DNA from: Anaeromyxobacter sp. | Lineage (GTDB): Bacteria; Myxococcota; Myxococcia; Myxococcales; Anaeromyxobacteraceae | Assembly (NCBI GenBank): GCA_020028115.1 | Contig: JAHWYA010000069.1 | Span: forward strand, 1-7,466 | Length of the DNA: 7,466 nucleotides | Direction: 5' to 3' | Shown here: positions 5,471-7,466 of the stretch, piece by piece | How positions within the stretch are numbered: position 1 is the stretch's first letter | How the letters are laid out: each line of letters opens with the position of its first letter | The notes under the pieces: model-generated | Told to the model about the DNA's origin: nothing | Databases searched by the model: none | Seen by the model: only the letters and a program-made list of their open reading frames with translations | Translations under genes and position numbers: made by a program

Positions 5471-7126
5471 GTGCCGGTCGAAGACCACGACCTCGCGCAG
5501 ATCGTCATCGAGACCGTCGGCGCGCTCGTCGTCGTGCTCGACCGCGAAGCCCGCATCCAGCGCTGGAACGCCGCCTGCGAGCACGCCACGGGCTACGAGC
5601 GCGACGAGGTGCTCGGGCGCCCGTTCTGGTTCCTCGTGCCGCCCGAGGAGCGCGCCGGCGTCGAGGCCGGCTTCTCGCGCCTCGTCGCGCGCGACTTCCC
5701 GAACCGGAACACGAACCACTGGGTCACGAAGGACGGCGCGCGCCGCCTCGTCGCCTGGTCCAACACGGCCCTCCTCGACGAGCGGGGCGAGGTCCGCGTC
5801 GTCATCGCGACCGGCCTCGATCTCAGCGAGCAGATCCGGGCGGAGGAGGCGCTCCGCCGGCAGGCCACCCGGCTCGAGGCGCTCGCCGAGGCGTCGCGCG
5901 TCTTCGCGTCCGGCCTCGACTACAAGACGACGCTCGACACCGTCGCGCGCCGGCTCTCCGAGCTCATCGGCGACGGCGCGCTCATCCGCGTCGTGTCGCC
6001 CGACTCGGCCTGGCTCGTCCCGGTCGCCGTCTACCACCCGGATCCGGAGCGGGCGGCGCTCCGGCGGCGAGGCATCCAGCAGGCGCCGCAGCGCACCAAC
6101 GAGGGGATGACGGCGCGGGTGCTCCAGGGCCGCCGGACGCTGCGGATCCCGCACCTCACGCTCGACGTGGTGCACGGCGAGATGAAGCCGGAGTACTGGC
6201 CGTACCTCGAGGGCGTCACGAGCCTCATGATGGCGCCGCTCGAGCACCGGCGGCACGTGTTCGGGCACATCACGCTCATGCGCGACGCGGGCGGCGCGCC
6301 CTACACGTCGGACGACGAGGCGCTCCTCGACGATCTCGCGCACCGCGCCGCGCAGGCGATCGAGAACGCCCGGCTCTACGGCGAGGCGCAGGCGGCGGTG
6401 GCCGCCCGGGACGAGTTCCTCTCCATCGCCTCGCACGAGCTCCGGACGCCCCTCACCGCGCTGCGGCTCGCGCTCGAGAACATGCGCCGCGTCGCGTCCC
6501 GCGACGCCCTCGAGCGGCTCCCCGCCCAGTACGTCGAGCGGGTGCTCGCGACGGCCGAGCGGCAGGGGCAGCGGCTCGAGAAGCTCGTCTCGGGGCTCCT
6601 CGACGTGTCGCGCATCCACATGGGCCGGCTCGAGCTCGACTTCGAGGAGGTCGAGCTGGGCGAGGCGGTGCAGGAGGCCCTCGGGGCGGTGGAGGACGAG
6701 GCGGCGCAGTCCGGCTCGGAGATCCGCGTGACGGGGTCCCCCGCGCGCGGCTTCTGGGACCGGCTCCGCGTCTCGCAGGTGGTGACGAACCTCCTCGCGA
6801 ACGCCGTGAAGTACGGGGCCGGGAAGGCCGTCGAGGTGGAGTTCGGGCCACGCGCCGATCGGGCGTTCCTCGCGGTGCGCGATCACGGGATCGGGATCGA
6901 TCCGTCCGACCAGCGCCAGATCTTCGAGCGGTTCGAGCGCGCCGTCTCGTCGCGCAACTACGGCGGGCTCGGCCTCGGGCTGTACATCGTGAAGCGGATC
7001 GTCGAGGCGCACGGCGGGACGATCGCGGTCGAGTCGAAGCCCGGCGAGGGCTCGACCTTCCGGGTCGAGCTGCCGCAGCGGCCCTCCGTCTCCGTCGACC
7101 GCGAGCAGGATCCGGCGCGGACCTGA
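5471..7126 (+). CDS. Soluble PAS-GAF sensor histidine kinase
   Basis: A 551-residue histidine kinase with no membrane segment or signal peptide, so it should sense a cytoplasmic cue. Residues about 6-122 are a PAS domain (ETVGALVVVLDREARIQRWNAACEHATGY, ending in the TGLDLSEQIRAEEALRR linker). Residues about 135-302 are a GAF domain. HisKA follows, with H box SHELRTPL (321-328) and phospho-acceptor His322. The HATPase_c domain has N box NLLANAVKYG (440-449), G1 DHGIGI (471-476), F box IFERFER (484-490) and G2 GGLGLGLYIVK (498-508). All catalytic boxes look intact, so autophosphorylation is expected. No receiver domain is attached and no response regulator gene lies in the window apart from the degenerate receiver at the far left, so its partner is unknown. 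The start is GTG 5471, eight bases after the nucleoside kinase stop. The 3' end converges on the EpmA-like gene with six bases between stops. The ligands of the PAS and GAF domains cannot be read from the sequence. Confidence 0.93.
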   Translation: MPVEDHDLAQIVIETVGALVVVLDREARIQRWNAACEHATGYERDEVLGRPFWFLVPPEERAGVEAGFSRLVARDFPNRNTNHWVTKDGARRLVAWSNTALLDERGEVRVVIATGLDLSEQIRAEEALRRQATRLEALAEASRVFASGLDYKTTLDTVARRLSELIGDGALIRVVSPDSAWLVPVAVYHPDPERAALRRRGIQQAPQRTNEGMTARVLQGRRTLRIPHLTLDVVHGEMKPEYWPYLEGVTSLMMAPLEHRRHVFGHITLMRDAGGAPYTSDDEALLDDLAHRAAQAIENARLYGEAQAAVAARDEFLSIASHELRTPLTALRLALENMRRVASRDALERLPAQYVERVLATAERQGQRLEKLVSGLLDVSRIHMGRLELDFEEVELGEAVQEALGAVEDEAAQSGSEIRVTGSPARGFWDRLRVSQVVTNLLANAVKYGAGKAVEVEFGPRADRAFLAVRDHGIGIDPSDQRQIFERFERAVSSRNYGGLGLGLYIVKRIVEAHGGTIAVESKPGEGSTFRVELPQRPSVSVDREQDPART

Positions 7127-7136
7127 CGGCCGTCAG
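7123..7136. repeat. 14-bp perfect palindrome containing both convergent stop codons
   Basis: CTGACGGCCGTCAG is a perfect inverted repeat. The TGA of the sensor kinase (7124-7126) and the TGA of the minus-strand EpmA-like gene (7133-7135 read in reverse) sit at mirror positions in it. It might help end transcription from both sides, but the stem is short and no T-tract follows on either strand, so it is not called a terminator. Confidence 0.6.
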
Positions 7137-7466
7137 CGGACGAACTCGTCGGCCGGGAAGAGCAGCACGTCCGAGATCGACGCCGCGCCGGCGAGGAGCA
7201 TGAGGAGGCGGTCGAACCCGACCGCGACGCCGCCCGCCTCGGGCATCCGCCCGACCGCCTCGAGGAACCGCTCGTCGAGCGGGTGGACGGGCCGCCCTAG
7301 CTTCCGGCGGAGCTCCTGCTCCTCGACGAGCCGCCGCCGCTGCTCGACCGCGTCGGTGAGCTCGGTGAACCCGTTCGCGAGCTCGAGCCCGCCGGCGTAC
7401 AGCTCGAACCGCTCCGCGAACCGCGGATCGTCCCGGCGGACGCGCGAGAGCGCGGCCATCGGAGCG
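7133..7466 (-). CDS. epmA: EpmA/GenX-type elongation factor P lysyltransferase (C-terminal part)
   Basis: The last 110 or so residues of a class II lysyl-tRNA-synthetase-like protein; the gene enters from the right edge and ends at 7133. The reading frame stays open to the window end, and the Met encoded at 7459 is best taken as internal (the frame reads APMAALSRV, where E. coli EpmA has QAALARI). Family hallmarks are AERFELYAGGLELANGFTELTDAVEQRRRL, then HPLDERFLEAVGRMPEAGGVAVGFDRLLMLLAG, which includes class II motif 3 with its ATP-contacting arginine (GFDRLLML). These match the EpmA (PoxA, GenX, YjeA) proteins, which attach beta-lysine to elongation factor P so that ribosomes pass polyproline stretches. 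A full lysyl-tRNA synthetase would be the alternative; the short spacing and the GLELANGFTELTDAVEQ wording favour EpmA. Whether the N-terminus lacks the anticodon-binding domain, as EpmA does, cannot be seen here. Confidence 0.82.
   Translation of the reverse strand, partial: APMAALSRVRRDDPRFAERFELYAGGLELANGFTELTDAVEQRRRLVEEQELRRKLGRPVHPLDERFLEAVGRMPEAGGVAVGFDRLLMLLAGAASISDVLLFPADEFVR

Noticed and set aside
2002..7012. Long minus-strand open frames at 2002-3273, 3240-5405 and 5459-7012
   Set aside because: They are antisense frames of the four plus-strand genes. Their composition is repetitive Arg/Glu/Val/Asp/Leu-rich and no domain motif is visible; long antisense frames are expected at this GC content.
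1..7466. Frequent CTCGAG and GAGCTC hexamers
   Set aside because: They come from the preferred Leu (CTC) and Glu (GAG) codons next to each other in the coding frames, not from a separate repeat or uptake signal.

Overview
This window comes from a bacterial chromosome with very high GC content. Codon third positions are almost all G or C, and CTC, GAG, GCG and CGC codons dominate. The codon use, the receiver/thioredoxin-reductase fusion, the cytoplasmic PAS-GAF histidine kinase and the EpmA-type gene would fit a myxobacterium-like lineage such as Anaeromyxobacter and relatives. Another high-GC group such as Rokubacteria is not excluded. This is inference from style; no marker gene settles the taxonomy.

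Layout. (1) Positions 1-586, minus strand: the N-terminal 195 residues of a receiver-domain/thioredoxin-reductase fusion that runs off the left edge. Its receiver has lost the phospho-acceptor aspartate. (2) 657-1117, plus strand: a wrecked multicopper oxidase gene. It has an intact ribosome binding site and His-rich N-terminus, then an out-of-frame join to an intact C-terminal cupredoxin domain, with domains 1 and 2 missing. (3) 1181-2035, plus: a complete metallo-beta-lactamase-fold hydrolase behind a plausible -10 element. (4) 2074-3243, plus: an RlmI-type 23S rRNA cytosine methyltransferase. (5) 3288-5462, plus: an unusual three-part protein, cyclic-nucleotide-binding domain + TGS/threonyl-tRNA-synthetase-like region + uridine-kinase-type P-loop kinase. 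(6) 5471-7126, plus: a soluble PAS-GAF-HisKA-HATPase sensor kinase. Its Shine-Dalgarno overlaps the stop codon of the kinase gene, so the two are very probably co-transcribed and translationally coupled. (7) 7133-7466, minus: the C-terminus of an EpmA/GenX-like EF-P lysyltransferase running off the right edge, convergent with the sensor kinase.

How the genes relate. Four plus-strand genes (metallo-hydrolase, rRNA methyltransferase, cNMP-nucleoside kinase, sensor kinase) are packed with gaps of 38, 44 and 8 bp and could form one transcript. Only the last two show sequence evidence of coupling. A second-messenger-gated nucleoside kinase made together with an orphan sensor kinase is the most interesting idea here, though a functional link is inference. 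There is no gene-free stretch longer than 70 bp and no RNA gene, CRISPR array or insertion sequence that I can see.
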